Under the pieces are notes generated by a model. The model was not told where the DNA came from, did no database searches, and saw only the letters and a program-made list of their open reading frames with translations. 64,000 nucleotides of DNA from Lolium rigidum (taxonomy: Eukaryota > Streptophyta > Magnoliopsida > Poales > Poaceae): positions 36,755,144 through 36,819,143 of the forward strand of contig NC_061511.1 in NCBI RefSeq assembly GCF_022539505.1, read 5' to 3'. Both the position numbers and the translations under genes were made by a program. Below, one piece after another: positions 44,525 to 55,908 of this stretch; position 1 is the first letter of the stretch; each line of letters starts with the position of its first letter.

Positions 44525-45760
44525 AACAAATTGGGCTAGATCACGCATATGAATACATCTATACTTCTTAGCGATTCAGAGAGAGATTCTACGAGGGACG
44601 CAACTGAGAAGGTCTTGCAACTCCGTAGAGATGAAAAGGTGAAATGGGCGCAACAAGCGAATGTAAAACATGTTCAAGAAGATGGTAATAACACTAAATA
44701 TTTTCATCTCATTGCTAATGAAAAACATAGGAGGAAAACGATCTTCCAACTTGAACAAGATGAAGGAACCATCATAGGGAAAGAGAATCCAAAAAACTAT
44801 ATTACTGACTTCTATAAGAAATTATTTGGAGCACCGGATCGAAATGATTTCACTCTCATAGAAATCCACATACATGATATACGACAGATTTTGCAGAAGA
44901 AAATACAATCTTGCCGACCGCATTCATAGAGAATGAGGTCATGACACTATTTTGCAAATGGAAAAGAAGAACAAAGCACCAAGTCTTGAAGGTTTCCAGC
45001 TGAGTTCTACCAAGTATGTTGGGCACTAATTAAGAAGGATCTAATGAACATGTTTGATATGTTCCATGGTGGAGATCTTCCTTTATTTTATCTAAATTTT
45101 GGAACCATCATTTGCTCCCCAAAAAAGAGAATGCTATCCAGATTCAACAATGTAGACCCATTTTCTTAATTTGAGTCTTAAGACATTCACAAAAGTAGGA
45201 ACAAATTGTGCAACTAGACTCGCGCATAAAGTTATTCAGCCAACTCAAATAGCATTCGTACAAGCCGACACATTCTTGAAGGAGTTGTCATCCTTTATGA
45301 GATCATTCATGAGCTAGAGAGAAAAAGCAAGATGGGGTTCTCTTAAAATAGACTTTGAGAAAGCCTACGATAAAGTGAACTGGTATTTTTACAACAAGCT
45401 TTACTGATGGAAGATTTCTATCCTAAGTGGTGTAAATGGGTTCATGAATTTGTTAGTAAAGACAGCGTTAGAATTCGTGTTAATGATGCGATTGAAGACA
45501 ATTTTCAAACGGAAAAAGGTCTTCAACAGGGAGAGCCCCTTTCGCCTTTGCTTTTTTAATATCGTGGAAGATATGCTAGCTATTCTCATTGCTAGGGCAA
45601 AAGAGGATGGTCAATTTAATGGTTTAATACCCCATATAGTGGACAGGGATTATCTATTTTGCAATATGCCGATGACACTATCTATTCACGAAGCATGATT
45701 TTGAGAAGGCACTAAATATGAAATTATTTCTTTGTATCTTCTATTTTGGTCGAACTACTG
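44525..45760 (+). pseudogene. LINE ORF2 remnant, longer copy
   Basis: Same start as 5215-5895 (NTKYFHLIAN), but continues into RT: DFEKAYDKVNW near 45350, FRLCFFNIVEDML near 45540, and the active-site box YADD encoded near 45667-45678. Several stops and shifts. Shared origin with copy A. Confidence 0.8.
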
Positions 45761-45796
45761 AGGCGCAAGATCAGTATAGAGATATGTTTGGTTGCG

Positions 45797-46593
45797 GCAC
45801 TGTAATGTAACCCGAGCGATTACCGCGGCACTGTGATGCATCCAACAATACCAAAACAAAAAAATTGTGGACTACTAGAAATCAATTTACTTATTTTTTG
45901 AGTAAACACTGAGCGCTTCCATGGTCTCGACATAAGCGAATGTCACATAGTTGTCGCTATCGTAGTAGTATCTTTGAGGGGCATATGCCCACTTGGCGAC
46001 CAACGTTTTCTTATCATGGTCGATAAGTACCACATTGTTATTATCAGATCATATTAGGCGGTGCCCATAAAACGACGATGAAGATGAATTTCACGTCAAC
46101 ACGTATTTGCCATACACGAAGTGCTGCTGTGGGTCCTCGAAGCTGTACCGGTGGATCTATCGCTTTCCCTCCACTAGAACCCACACGTCGGGCCACACAA
46201 CGTAGCCAAGCCTTCCGTGCACCTCCGTCAGGCGGCATTGGTCGTGCCGGGCTAGTACGGGTGTGGTGGTGGAGATGACAATGTCATCAGTGAGATCGAA
46301 TGACACGATCTTCGCGGCGGCGCCCCTTGTGATGGTAACCCAATATGTCATGCCATGGACGATGATAACACCGGCTTCGAGTTTGCACATGGCACCACTA
46401 GGCCCAGCCGACACTTCCTGCCAAGTGGTGTTCCCCAGTGTGAACACATGAACGGCATGGAAGTCGTACAGCCGTTCATAGCTGCAGGGGACGTGCACGA
46501 TCTTGAACTGCCCCGTGGTCGGGTGGTATGTGAAGTTGTATGCATCGTGCCAGTCCTCCCATCCATGCCTTTCGATGAAATTGGCGGCGCACC
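45797..46593 (-). pseudogene. truncated F-box gene, extra tandem copy
   Basis: The 3' half of the F-box gene (from about residue 135, PCAANFIERHGWEDW, to MEA/LSVYSKK) is present, with a small in-frame deletion near 46127 and substitutions. The 5' half and F-box are missing. The flank AATGTAACCCGAG...CATCCAACAATACCAAAAC recurs at 46594, showing a ~797-bp tandem duplication. Confidence 0.85.
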
Positions 46594-46716
46594 GCAATGT
46601 AACCCGAGTGATTACTGTGGTACCGTGATGCATCCAACAATACCAAAACAAAAAAAAAATGTGGACTACTAGAAATAAATTTACTTATTTTTTGAGTAAA
46701 CCCTGAGCGGCTCCAT

Positions 46717-46866
46717 TTTTTTCGAAAAAGGGCGCTTTATTACTTAAAGTTTGACGTAATACACCCGGCCTCTGCATAGCTAGGATGCACACAGTCGTTC
46801 CAGGTTACAATCCAAACACAAATAGTTCAACACCAAATAGGGATATAAAGCTAACAAGCATATCAA
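46717..46866 (-). mobile_element. 150-bp LINE tail insertion
   Basis: Flanked by the 14-bp duplication CTGAGCGGCTCCAT (46703-46716 and 46867-46880). It starts TTTTTTTCGAAAAAGGGCGC and holds CACCCGGCCTCTGCAT and GGATGCACACAG, the complement of a LINE 3' end. Extreme 5' truncation. It supplies a stop codon to the F-box gene. Confidence 0.9.
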
Positions 46867-47921
46867 CTGAGCGGCTCCATGGTCTCGACATAAGCGAATG
46901 TCACATAGTTGCCGCTATCGTAGTAATACCTTTGAGGCGCATATGCCCACTTTGCGACCAACGTCTTCTTATCCTGGCCGATAAGTACCACGTCGTTATT
47001 GTCGGATCCAACTAGGCGGTGCCCATAAAACGACGACGACAACGAATTGCACGTCAACACATATTCGCCATACACAAAGTGCTGCCGTGGGATACCTTCC
47101 TCGAAGCTGTACTGGTGGATCCATCGCTTTCCCTCAACTAGAACCCACACATCAGGCCACACGATGTAGCCAAGCCTTTCATGCACCTCCGTCAGGCGGC
47201 AGTGATCATGCCGAGCTGGTACGGGTGTGGTGGTGGAGATGACACGGTCATCAGTGAGATCGAATGACACGATCTTCGCGGCGGCGCCCCTTGTGATGGT
47301 AACCCAGTATGTCATGCCATGGATGCTGAGGACACCGGCTTCGAGCTTGCACATCGCACCACTAGGCCCAGCCGACACCTCCCGCCAAGTGGTGTTCCCT
47401 AGCGTGAACACATGAACGGCATGGAAGTCGTACACTCGTTCGTAGCTGCAGGGGACGTGCACGACCTTGAACTGCCCCGTGATCGGGTGGTATGCGAAGC
47501 TGTATGCGTCATGCCAGTCCTCCCATCTATGCCTTCCGATGAAATTGGCGGCGCACGGCATCGGTGGGAGGGACATCGTCTCGCCGGTGGACGGGTTGGC
47601 CACGGTGATGGCGCCGCCCATGATATCCCCTCTGTCGTACATGCAGAGCAGCCCGTTGCAGGAGGCGATAAGGTGATAGTGTGTCCGAGGCCTCCACAGC
47701 TCGGTGCAGCTGCCCGTGGAGGACGGCGACAGGTCGTCGGCGACGTATGCGACGGCCTGACTGCGGCTCCAGATGAGGAGCTTTGGGGTGCTCCGCGTCT
47801 CCGTGATGCGGTTGTTGACGACGTCGCGCCAGCGCCGGCAGACGTGGCGGGCACGGCGCCGGCGGCTATGCGGGAGACGCTGCAGGATCTCCACCAACAC
47901 GTCCGTGGAGATCCGATCCAT
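46863..47921 (-). CDS. F-box protein, copy B, last six residues lost
   Basis: Ortholog of 5910-6986 within the duplication. 352 aa from ATG 47921, with the F-box (ISTDVLVEILQRLPHSR) and FBA-like region intact. A LINE tail inserted six codons before the ancestral stop, so the frame ends MEPLS followed immediately by a LINE-derived TGA. The ancestral end (VYSKNK) lies beyond the insertion near 46690-46702. The loss is minor and the protein may work. The polyadenylation context has changed to LINE sequence. Confidence 0.8.
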   Translation of the reverse strand: MDRISTDVLVEILQRLPHSRRRRARHVCRRWRDVVNNRITETRSTPKLLIWSRSQAVAYVADDLSPSSTGSCTELWRPRTHYHLIASCNGLLCMYDRGDIMGGAITVANPSTGETMSLPPMPCAANFIGRHRWEDWHDAYSFAYHPITGQFKVVHVPCSYERVYDFHAVHVFTLGNTTWREVSAGPSGAMCKLEAGVLSIHGMTYWVTITRGAAAKIVSFDLTDDRVISTTTPVPARHDHCRLTEVHERLGYIVWPDVWVLVEGKRWIHQYSFEEGIPRQHFVYGEYVLTCNSLSSSFYGHRLVGSDNNDVVLIGQDKKTLVAKWAYAPQRYYYDSGNYVTFAYVETMEPLS

Positions 47922-48129
47922 GGCCAATGGCTCCGCTAGCTGTTTCTTTTGCTTCCTTCTCGTACTTGTCCTTTTAATACGGACGGGATCGATCTGATTC
48001 CATATATCCTGGCGCGCAAGCTGTTAGGTCTGTTTTTGGGTTGGAGCTTTACGTAGCTGTCAAGTTTGTTTGGAAATTGAGACCAAATCGTAGTGACTAC
48101 TAATTCGGAGCCATCTCGCCTATTATACT

Positions 48130-48417
48130 ATGGTTCATTGGATCCAGCTTTGGCGCTTCTTGCTCCCGGAGGATCAGCAGGAATGCATGGTTTTTGACGC
48201 CTTCGATTGGTTGCCCACGATATTTTCTACCAGGCTATTTGGCGGCCTGTTATGAGATTACATGATGCAGTTTTCTCTTTGTTTTGATGGTTGATTTTTA
48301 TACCGATCCTCGTTGATCTTTTGAATTGTAAACTTTGAATGATTAGTTTTATTAATAAAAGGTTGTGTGCATCACCCGATGCAGATGCCGGGGCACACCC
48401 CATTTCGAAAAAAAAAC
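48130..48417 (+). mobile_element. 5'-truncated LINE tail, copy B
   Basis: Duplicate of 7190-7478, ending in nine A after CCCATTTCG. Confidence 0.65.
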
Positions 48418-48803
48418 TACTTCAGAGTGTCGCCCTAACCCAAAGAGAAAGTAATTGCAAAAAACTTCAGAGGAAAATCAGACGACCAAATTGCTTCGGG
48501 CCTCCAATTTGCAAGAATTGTGCTTGGGAATGTGATTTTCTTCTTTCCGGGGTAAAGGGATTGTATTGATTATGAGAAGGGTGGATGTGCACGATAAAGG
48601 AAGCCGAGGAGGAGGGCGGTGCCGAGCACGAAGAGCAAAAAGATGAAAAGAAGGAGCGCCTGCCTGGACACGGGCGCCGAGCTGGACCCGACCTCTTGCA
48701 GTACCCGCAGTGCGCCACTGTGATGTCGACGCACACAGCCTTGGTAAAGCCGCACCAATAGGTGTCCCGTTAGTGCCACAAACCCGTTCCTAGCAGCTGC
48801 AGC

Positions 48804-49313
48804 GTACTAGGCATAGCGGGACCTAGCTGGCTCCTGCTGACGTGGCAATGGCAATGTTGTGGGAGCTGTGCAGGGCTCGGTGTGACGGCTTGGGGTGTGG
48901 TTAGGGTTGGGGAGCCCCTGAGCAGTGATCGAGGTCCATGACGAGGAGGAAGCGGGCGGTCGGGGTGGAAGGCATTATGGCAGCGTCACTGGCGTCCACC
49001 TAACGGTCGGCCTTGCCTTTTTGGGAAAGGGGGGAGGGAGGGGGATGGGACGGTAGAGGTTAGGACCGTTGTCGTTTTTTTCTTATTGAGAGCAAATAAT
49101 GAGAGTGGAGATTAGGGAAGAAAAGAGCAGGTGTAAAAAAAAATCGGGACCGATCGTAACCACACGGAACTTCTATCATGCAAATCTACCAAAACTTTGC
49201 CATTATAAATTGTTGATTCAGCCAATATTTTGCTTCCGCTTCCGTTGGCAGTTATGTGTGAATTCCACGGGTATTCATTCAGCCACATGATTGATGTGGT
49301 GCTTCTCAAACAG
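48804..49313. other. duplicated non-genic spacer, copy B
   Basis: Same as 13701-14210. It directly follows the empty target site of the LTR element. Confidence 0.6.
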
Positions 49314-50567
49314 TTTTTTTTTAAATGGAGGGTGAAACCTGGCTTCTGCATCCAAAAAGATGCATACAATATTCTTTATTAATTATGTTAAATAAATGAA
49401 TACAGAGCATACATTTAAAATCTAAAATCACCAAACAACACTACAAACGTGACAATGGGTGAAGACCATGTTAACAGGGCCTTATACCTTGACAACGCGA
49501 AAGTCACCCATCAACTAGGAAACGGAAATATCGCATACCCCGAGATACCCTTTAGGCGAAACATGAGCCTCATCCGGTCTAGCGAGTACATTATGCACAC
49601 GATGTAGAAGCCGCCACAATTGTCGATACCGATAAGCCCACATCAAGACAAGATCCGTAGCCCTCACCAGGACTGCCGTCGACGCTGCCACCAAGCCAGA
49701 CAACGCCTCCGCCCTACGAGTTCATCAAATCACTTCCAACACTGAGACCCCACTGCGCCATGCCGTCGGTACTTGTTGTCCTCAACGAGGTAGGTGTACA
49801 CAACTCCACCTTCTTGCCTCCACCATCCATCAGCTACTCCAAAAACAATGCTCCCAAGAGGGAGAGAGCCGCTCCAAAGCACCACCATCGTCCGATCCAG
49901 AATACCCAGGTCTGAGGTTTCCCACGGAGGAGCACAAGAAAGTACACGGTAGCTCCAACAGCGATGTCTTCAACAAGGTAACAATGTGAATACGCCGCCA
50001 TCGCCTGGGGTCATAGCACGGTATTCACCCATAGCTGAGCCTCTCCAACTCGACGCTTGTACCGGAAGTGGGATCAAGGATCTGCCACAGCCAGTCGGTT
50101 GACCACCTCCAGCGGAGGAGGGAGCGACCACCACCATGCCGAGGGATAGACCCCCCCGCTTCCTCGTGTCGTGAAATTTTCCCAGGAAGACCACCTCTTG
50201 TCATCGCTGTGGGTGATAAGATGCAGCCGCTGGAAAGGAGGATGTCCTTCCGAGCCCATCTAGGCTCAGTTTGGAGCCCTCATGCAGCCACTGCGATCCG
50301 CGGTGACTGCCACCACAATCCGCGTTGACCGCCTCCACTAGCCATTGTAGCTCCGCCAGACAGCCGCCACCCACACTGGTGGATGGGTGAAAAGGAGAGG
50401 TCGCTACCTCCTCGAATTGAAACTACCGGCAGAGGAGCACCTCCAGCGCCACACCACACGGGCTTTGCATGGCGCCTCCCCCGGCCACAATAGCGGTAAG
50501 GAGAGGCGGCCGACGGGGCCTTGCTGGTGCGGCGCAGCTCCGCCGCATGGGATGGGGTTAGGTCATG
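49314..50567 (-). mobile_element. LINE-tailed retroposon without ORF2, copy B
   Basis: Duplicate of 14211-15466. One difference is the C-run near 50150 (six C against sixteen in copy A). Confidence 0.6.
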
Positions 50568-50589
50568 GAAGAAACAATTCATCTAAAAA

Positions 50590-52200
50590 ATAATTATGTG
50601 AAAGGAAGGCCCAAAAACCCTAGATCTTTTAGACCCCAAATTTCTAGGCAATTCCTCATTTGTGCTTCCGGTCTCAGCCTCGCTGAAAAATGCTCATATG
50701 ACCAAAGGGCTTCATTAAAGTCACCAATGAGAGCCCATGGTAAAGTCGATGATGCACTAATAGTCGCTAACTTTGACGACATGAGATGTATTTTTGTGAC
50801 AAACGTGACATGAAATAAAGGCTCATTTGGCACAATTCTCATCCACACAACAATAAACCTCTCAGTTGCCTCTTTTACTTACACATGCATATTTTCATTC
50901 CAATATAAAGCGAGTCCATCATTCATACCATTCAGGGACGGAGCCAGCAGGGGCTGGCAGGAGCCTCCTCATGGTGGAAAATTTTGTAAAAATACCCTGG
51001 TTAATATGTATATTTGACATGCAATTTTCCAAAATTACCTATATGGCTCCCTCTAGTGATTTTTACATGCAATTTGCCCCCTTTGTATTAGTTTCCTGGC
51101 TCCATCCCTGATGCCATTGCTATCCACACCAGCAAAAACATCTCAAACCCAAATGACCTCGAAGTCGCTTCATACAAACATCACTCTGCCTCGTCTCACA
51201 AAGGAAGAAAACTTTTATATGGTGTGTCCTTTGAAAGACTCCAAACTAATGAACTATCGTGGGATTCCAAGCTCCCCAACAGTTCCAACCTGCACAATTC
51301 ACTGCATGCCGTGGCCATCCTGGAGGGATGCCGCCAGTTCCGACGAGGCACCGTACGTAGATCCTAGTGCCATCTGATTTCTTATGTCTCTCTGTGTATT
51401 TACTTTCCTCTTCATCTATGACCTTATCTTCAGAGACTACATGTCCATCAACATGCATGGTATTGGTGAGGGAAAGCACCTCCTCACCCTTACCCGTTTG
51501 ACATCATTCGCTTTGGCTGGGCTAGTTGCAGTATCAGACAATTCTCTGTCATGGACATTACCTTGGTGTTCAGGATGGGATCGTCATTTCACATACTCAC
51601 CGCGACCACGCCCAAGACCAGGAAAACTTCATCGTGCACTGCTGGCATATGCATACTCTCCCCTACCAAAAGGGAAATTAATTCTACCTCCCATCAAACC
51701 ACCTCGAAAGTGGTCAGAACCAAGCCGGATTTGCGTATATACAATCTCCATAATTTAGGTCTCTGTTATCATAGAGACTAACACCACATTCTTTATGCTC
51801 GTGCCAATCAGCCCACATGCATAACACATCTGACCCAATATTTGGAACTTGACCGCAAAGGTTGTTCTTCTTCCTCCCAGCGAAACAGAGAGAAATTTAG
51901 TAGAGGTTTGCCAAGATTCCACTTTACACGTGTTGTGCTCTGATGAAATCCCCTGTATGGGATCATCTCCAAGGTAATAACCTTTCATGTCGATCGCTCG
52001 ATAAGTGTGGTGATCACATTCTCCTTCATATACGCTTCTAGAGTTTTAATGAACTTGCATCCATATTAGCATACACTCAAGCTCAACAGCACTTGGATCA
52101 GAAAAAACCATCATATGACACGACAAGCACAACCCACTATTGGAACAACCACAAACCTTTTTCAGTTACCTTCTCTCAATCACCTAAGAAGAAACATTGG
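50590..52200 (-). pseudogene. LINE ORF1 end and endonuclease, broken
   Basis: Read on the minus strand. Near 51830 is a degenerate zinc knuckle (FQILGQMCYACGLIG) of ORF1. Near 51245-51330 is the ORF2 start (GWNCWGAWNP, comparable to the SWNCRG block). Then FFLCETR appears near 51200, a hAT MITE at 50933-51110, and GDFNEALWSYEHFS near 50660. Stops occur throughout. The left part is also in copy A. Confidence 0.65.
50933..51110. mobile_element. hAT-type MITE, complete
   Basis: 178 bp with inverted ends CAGGGACGGAGCCAG and CTGGCTCCATCCCTG, flanked by an 8-bp duplication ATACCATT/ATGCCATT (50925-50932 and 51111-51118). Eight-base duplication and the CAGGG end identify hAT. It sits in LINE endonuclease sequence. 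Confidence 0.88.
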
Positions 52201-52347
52201 ATCACCAAGAGATTATCCCCCACATGATGAATCTTTATCTCACTCACCGAGTTCTAAGCGTTTTGCATCTGCTGCTTGAAGGCCGCATTGCTAAATCATT
52301 CCAGGTCGCACCGCCATCCTATTTCCCTCACGTTAGCGCGTTAGCAC

Positions 52348-52437
52348 TTTTGCATCGAGTGTGGCAATTTCTTGTGTGCTAGGGAGCTGCAAAATAACCC
52401 GAGCGGAGCATGCAGCTAGGGCACAAGTTTCGCTAAT
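52348..52437 (+). repeat. remnant homologous to the laccase upstream region
   Basis: Aligns with 35791-35890 by eye at roughly 85%. It lies just past copy B, as expected if a further duplication unit once began here. The LINE at 52440 cuts it. Confidence 0.55.
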
Positions 52438-52439
52438 TT

Positions 52440-53815
52440 TTAAACAGAAGGCCTCATGGCCCGGCTTTATAAATAAAGCCCTCCGGCAACGGTACATCAT
52501 ATAGTTATAGTTATACAGACCACGCACACATAACACGCCCATGGCGTCACAAGTTCGACCCACCCAGGTCCGGAAGACACACTAAACATCGGATACAAAG
52601 CCGATCGGAGCTACACAGAGGACTCAACCAAACTAGGTAGAAGCTGAAGCAAGTCCTTGGTCGAGTTGCCGCACGGGTCCTCCGCTACTCCGCCCGTAGT
52701 CGCGCGTAGAGTCTCCTGACGTAGTCCACCGCCGCGTCCAGCATCGCTCGGTCCTTCTGTCTGGCCAGAACGCTCCAGGACTGCATATGAATGGGCATGT
52801 GATAAAAAACATCAGCTGGGTTCCCGATCATCTTTCCTTCAAAGATTAGTTTGTTGCGTGTGTTCCACAGAGTCCAACACATGGCTGAAAACGTGAACCA
52901 AACTAGCCTACGAAGGGGGCCGTATAGGCCCTGGACGATTGCAATGAACTCCCCCGATCCCGTGGGGTTCCAGTCGCAGTGGAGGAGTTCCCTAACCCCA
53001 CCCCACATGAGTTTGGCGATGGGATAGGAGAAGAAGATGTGATTGCAATCTTCAATCTCCTAGCAAAGAGCGCACCTCCCGTCCGAGGGTCCGTGGCGTT
53101 TGGCAACTTGCCCGGTGGAGGGCAGCCTTCCACGAAATAGTTGCCAAAGAAACACGCGGATCTTAGGGGGAACCCTGGTGCGCCAAGCTTCTTTGAAACA
53201 AGTGACCGTCGCTCCCTGCGTCAGTGCAAGATAAACCGAACTGGTGGTGTAGGCCCCTGAAGCGTCAAGGGACCAAGACACCTTGTCCTCCTCTAGTCCC
53301 GGTTGCCAGCCCATGGCTTCCCGTCGTAGGTTGTCCCATTCAACCATTTCCACCATCCCAAATTGCCGCCAAAACGCTACGCCCCATTCCCCAGGGTGCC
53401 CATCCGGTGGTCTGGCATCGAACACCGAAATCAATGGATCCGTGCAGGAATTGAATAGGTGCGGGAACCTGGCCATAAAAGGGCCCCTTCCAGTCCAGCC
53501 AGAACCTGGTGCGCCTCCCATTGCGCGCCACGTGTTTGGCTCCCAACTTGAAGTACCATTTAATCTTCTGAATGGAGTTCCAAAATTGGGAGCCTCTGGT
53601 AGGGACCGTATCTTCGAAGAGGTCCCTTCCCCTAGATACTTTGCACGGATAATGTCCGCCCATAGACCGTCCGCGTCTTGGTATAGTTTCCAAATCCACT
53701 TGAGCATCAAAGCGATGTTCATGAGTTTGGTGTTGAGGATTCCCAATCCTCCAAAAGCTTTAGGTTTACACACAGTAGCCCAGTCTATCAAGTGGTACTT
53801 GCGTTTGTTGCCTAC
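52440..53815 (-). pseudogene. LINE ORF2 C-terminal part
   Basis: The minus frame 53060-53791 reads LIDWATVCKPKAFGGLGILN, a block after the RT domain, then the zf-RVT region (WRTRVPPKIRVFLWQLFRGR, GRCALC). A second frame 52685-53008 continues (WTLWNTRNKLIFEGK) to the ORF end. A stop/shift lies near 53050. The upstream RT is missing because a Gypsy LTR begins at 53816, within the reading frame. Confidence 0.85.
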
Positions 53816-54124
53816 TGTAACATCCCAAATTTTAAAACAAAGAGAAAATGAATTTTCCTATTTCCAAAATTTGGAACTAACAAAAACTTTAATTGAGTTA
53901 GAGGTTGTGCATAGTAATCATACTTATATGTTGTGATATTGCCATGATGCTTATGTGAAGTACTTTGAAATGTTCCTAAACCCTAAACCTTACTCTTCTT
54001 TTCACCATCCAAGATAAAACAAAATAAAAAGAAATTAAATTAAAAAGGAAAGCCTATGTGAGCAAATATCCAAATTTACAAATCATAAACTATGCCATGT
54101 TCTATCTTGTTTAGATGGTTTGAA

Positions 54125-55895
54125 TGTTGGAGATATGCCCAAGAGGCAATAATAAAAGTGGTTATTATATATCTTTATGTTTATGATAAATGTTTATATA
54201 CCATGCTATAATTGTATTAACCGAAACATTGATACATGTGTGATATGTAAACAACAAAGAGTCCCTAGTATGCCTCTTAACTAGCTTGTTGATTAATAGA
54301 TGATTAGTTTCATAATCATGAACATTGGATGTTATTAATAACAAGGTTATATCATTATATGAATGATGTAATGGACACACCCATTTAAGCGTAGCATAAG
54401 ATCACGTCATTAAGTTATTTTCTATAAGCTTTCGATACATAGTTACCTAGTCCTTATTACCATGAGACCATGTAAATCACTTATACCGGAAAGGTACTTT
54501 GATTACATCAAACGCCACTGCGTAAATGGGTGGTTATAAAGGTGGGATTAAGTATCCGGAAAGTATGAGTTGAAGCATATGGATCAACAGTGGGATTTGT
54601 CCATCCCGATGACGGATAGATATACTCTGGGCCCTCTCGGTGGAATGTCGTCTAATGTCTTGCAAGCATATGAATAAGTTCATAAGAGACCACATACCAC
54701 GGTACGAGTAAAGAGTACTTGTCGGGAGACGAGGTTGAACAAGGTATAGAGTGATACCGATGATCAAACCTCGGACAAGTAAAATATCGCGTGACAAAGG
54801 GAATTGGTATCGTATGTGAATGGTTCATTCGATCACTAAGTCATCGTTGAATATGTGGGAGCCATTATGGATCTCCAGATCCCGCTATTGGTTATTGGTC
54901 GGAGAGAGTACTCAACCATGTCCGCATAGTTCACGAACCGTAGGGTGACACACTTAAGGTTTGATGTTGAAATGGTAGAACTTGAATATGGAATGGAGTT
55001 CGAAGATTTGTTCGAAGTCCCGGATAAGATCCCGGACATCACGAGGAGTTCCGAAATGGTCCGGAGAATAAGATTCATATATAGGAAGTCATTTTATAAG
55101 TTTGAAAATGATCCGGTGCATTTATGGAAGGTTCTAGAAGGTTCTAGAAAATTCCGGAAGAAAGTCACTTTGGAAGGCGGAGTCCCGAAGGGACTCCACC
55201 ACCATGGCCGGCCAACCCTAGGGGTGGAGTCCCGGGTGGACTCCACCTAAGGTGGCCGGCCACCCCTCCCAAGGGAAGGTGGGAATCCCACCTCTAGTGG
55301 GAGTCCTAGCTTGGGTAGGTTTCATGTCATATGGAAGGTTTTGGTTTGGGGTCTTATTCGAAGACTTGTAGACCAACTCTTGGGTGTTCCACCTATATAA
55401 TGAGGGCCAAGGGGAGGGGGCCGGCCACCCCAACACCACAAGGTGGCCGCACCCCTTAAGTGGCCGGCGCCCCCCTCTCCCCAAACCCTAGCCGCTCCAC
55501 TCCTCCTTCTCTCCCGCACGCTTAGCGAAGCTCCGCCGGAGTTCTCCACCACCACCGCCACCACGCCGTCGTGCTGCCGGATTCAAGAGGAGCTACTACT
55601 TCCGCTGCCCGCTGGAACGGGGAGGTGGACGTCGACTTCATCAACACCGAACGTGTGACCGAGTACGGAGGTGCTGCCCGTTCGTGGCGCCGTGATCAAG
55701 ATCTTCTACGCGCTTTTGCAAACGGCAAGTGAACGTCTACCGCAGCAACAAGAGCCTCATCTTGTAGGCTTTGGAAATCTTCAAGGGTGAGTCTCGATCA
55801 TCCCCTCGTTGTTACCGTCTTCCAGATTGCATCTTGGCTTGGATTGCGTGTTCGCGGTAGGAAATTTTTTGTTTTCTATGCAATGAATCCCTACA
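54125..55895 (+). repeat. Copia 5' LTR
   Basis: 1771 bp, TGTTGGAGAT to ATCCCTACA. TATA box CTATATAAT at about 55393-55401, followed by a C-rich leader. Confidence 0.95.
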
Positions 55896-55896
55896 G

Positions 55897-55908
55897 TGGT
55901 ATCAGAGC
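55897..55908 (+). other. Copia primer binding site
   Basis: TGGTATCAGAGC, initiator tRNA-Met complement, one base after the LTR. Confidence 0.92.

Larger units (their letters stand above)
39195..51087 (+). repeat. segmental duplication, copy B
   Basis: Collinear with 1300-15986. Copy-B differences are a retroposon at 41353-42788, extra LINE RT near 45180-45760, a tandem repeat of the F-box 3' half (45797-46593), a LINE tail at 46717-46866, and no LTR element at 48803. The true right edge may be near 52437, because copy A is interrupted by a CACTA element at its equivalent point. Confidence 0.95.
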
